From Acidimicrobiia bacterium (GTDB lineage: Bacteria; Actinomycetota; Acidimicrobiia; Acidimicrobiales; Bin134), in contig VYDF01000144.1 in the NCBI GenBank assembly GCA_009843565.1, forward strand, positions 1-5,425: a DNA stretch of 5,425 bases, read 5' to 3'. The position numbers and the translations under genes were made by a program. Of the stretch, positions 5,354-5,425 are shown piece by piece (within the stretch, counting starts at the first letter, position 1; each line of letters begins with the position of its first letter). The notes beneath the pieces are model-generated. The model did not search any database. It was not told where the DNA came from and saw nothing but the letters and a program-made list of their open reading frames with translations.

Positions 5354-5425
5354 GCCCCAGAGCCCCCCATCTCCCTTCCGGCAACCCGGTGAGCACGGCC
5401 TCGGGCGGCGCCACCAGGCCGGCGG
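5354..5425 (-). other. Upstream edge of the solute-binding gene; possible end of another CDS
   Basis: One minus-strand frame entering from the right edge ends in TGA at 5350-5352, overlapping the GTG start as GTGA, the classic coupled-operon overlap. Its 24 residues (ending AGREMGGSGA) are too few to identify. A second frame reads more coding-like (AGLVAPPEAVLTGLPEG) but would overlap the lipoprotein gene by much more. GGGAGA and GGGGGG runs between 5361 and 5375 could serve as RBS. Confidence 0.25.

Noticed and set aside
4460..5392. Long plus-strand open frame (about 310 codons) opposite the lipoprotein gene
   Set aside because: The product is rich in His, Arg and Gly without domain logic, and it lies entirely opposite a well-supported lipoprotein gene; it is an antisense artefact of high GC.

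Overview
The window is GC-rich bacterial DNA with G/C-biased third codon positions, GTG/TTG starts and weak Shine-Dalgarno signals. Together with the style of the solute-binding lipoprotein, this suggests a high-GC actinobacterium, perhaps an Acidimicrobiia-like lineage. The taxonomic guess is an inference only. No rRNA, intact tRNA, CRISPR array or recognisable transposase or integrase is visible.

Right part (about 3290-5425, all minus strand): a 414-residue LivK-type solute-binding lipoprotein of a branched-chain amino acid ABC transporter (4109-5353) is followed by a small exported protein (3405-4022) with four heptad repeats and four cysteines. The exported-protein gene is enclosed by a 28/29-bp imperfect inverted repeat (3293-3321 and 4079-4106), so about 814 bp look like a bounded cassette with no transposase. 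Just outside its stop codon are a GC hairpin (3375-3394) and a stretch resembling the 3' end of a tmRNA or tRNA gene (3348-3373). That stretch is a plausible remnant attachment site.

Middle part (about 1466-3209, minus strand): a compact two-gene module encodes a tandem-HTH XRE-type protein and a nucleotidyltransferase of the AbiEii/DUF6036-like kind, 13 bp apart. It reads as a toxin-antitoxin or defence-type pair. A possible small membrane protein precedes it by 9 bp, and two 15-bp direct repeats spaced 22 bp lie upstream of that as possible operator sites.

Left part (1-1465): low coding density, with two short two-TM membrane proteins on opposite strands (12-296 minus, 666-872 plus), a short-repeat-rich non-coding stretch (297-665), and a plus-strand reading frame split by two adjacent TGA codons (951-1469). 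The picture is a decayed accessory region lying on the left of a tRNA/tmRNA-like 3' end, next to a transporter locus on the right. If that 3' end is a real att remnant, the geometry predicts that the integrated element lies to its left, which agrees with where the accessory genes are.
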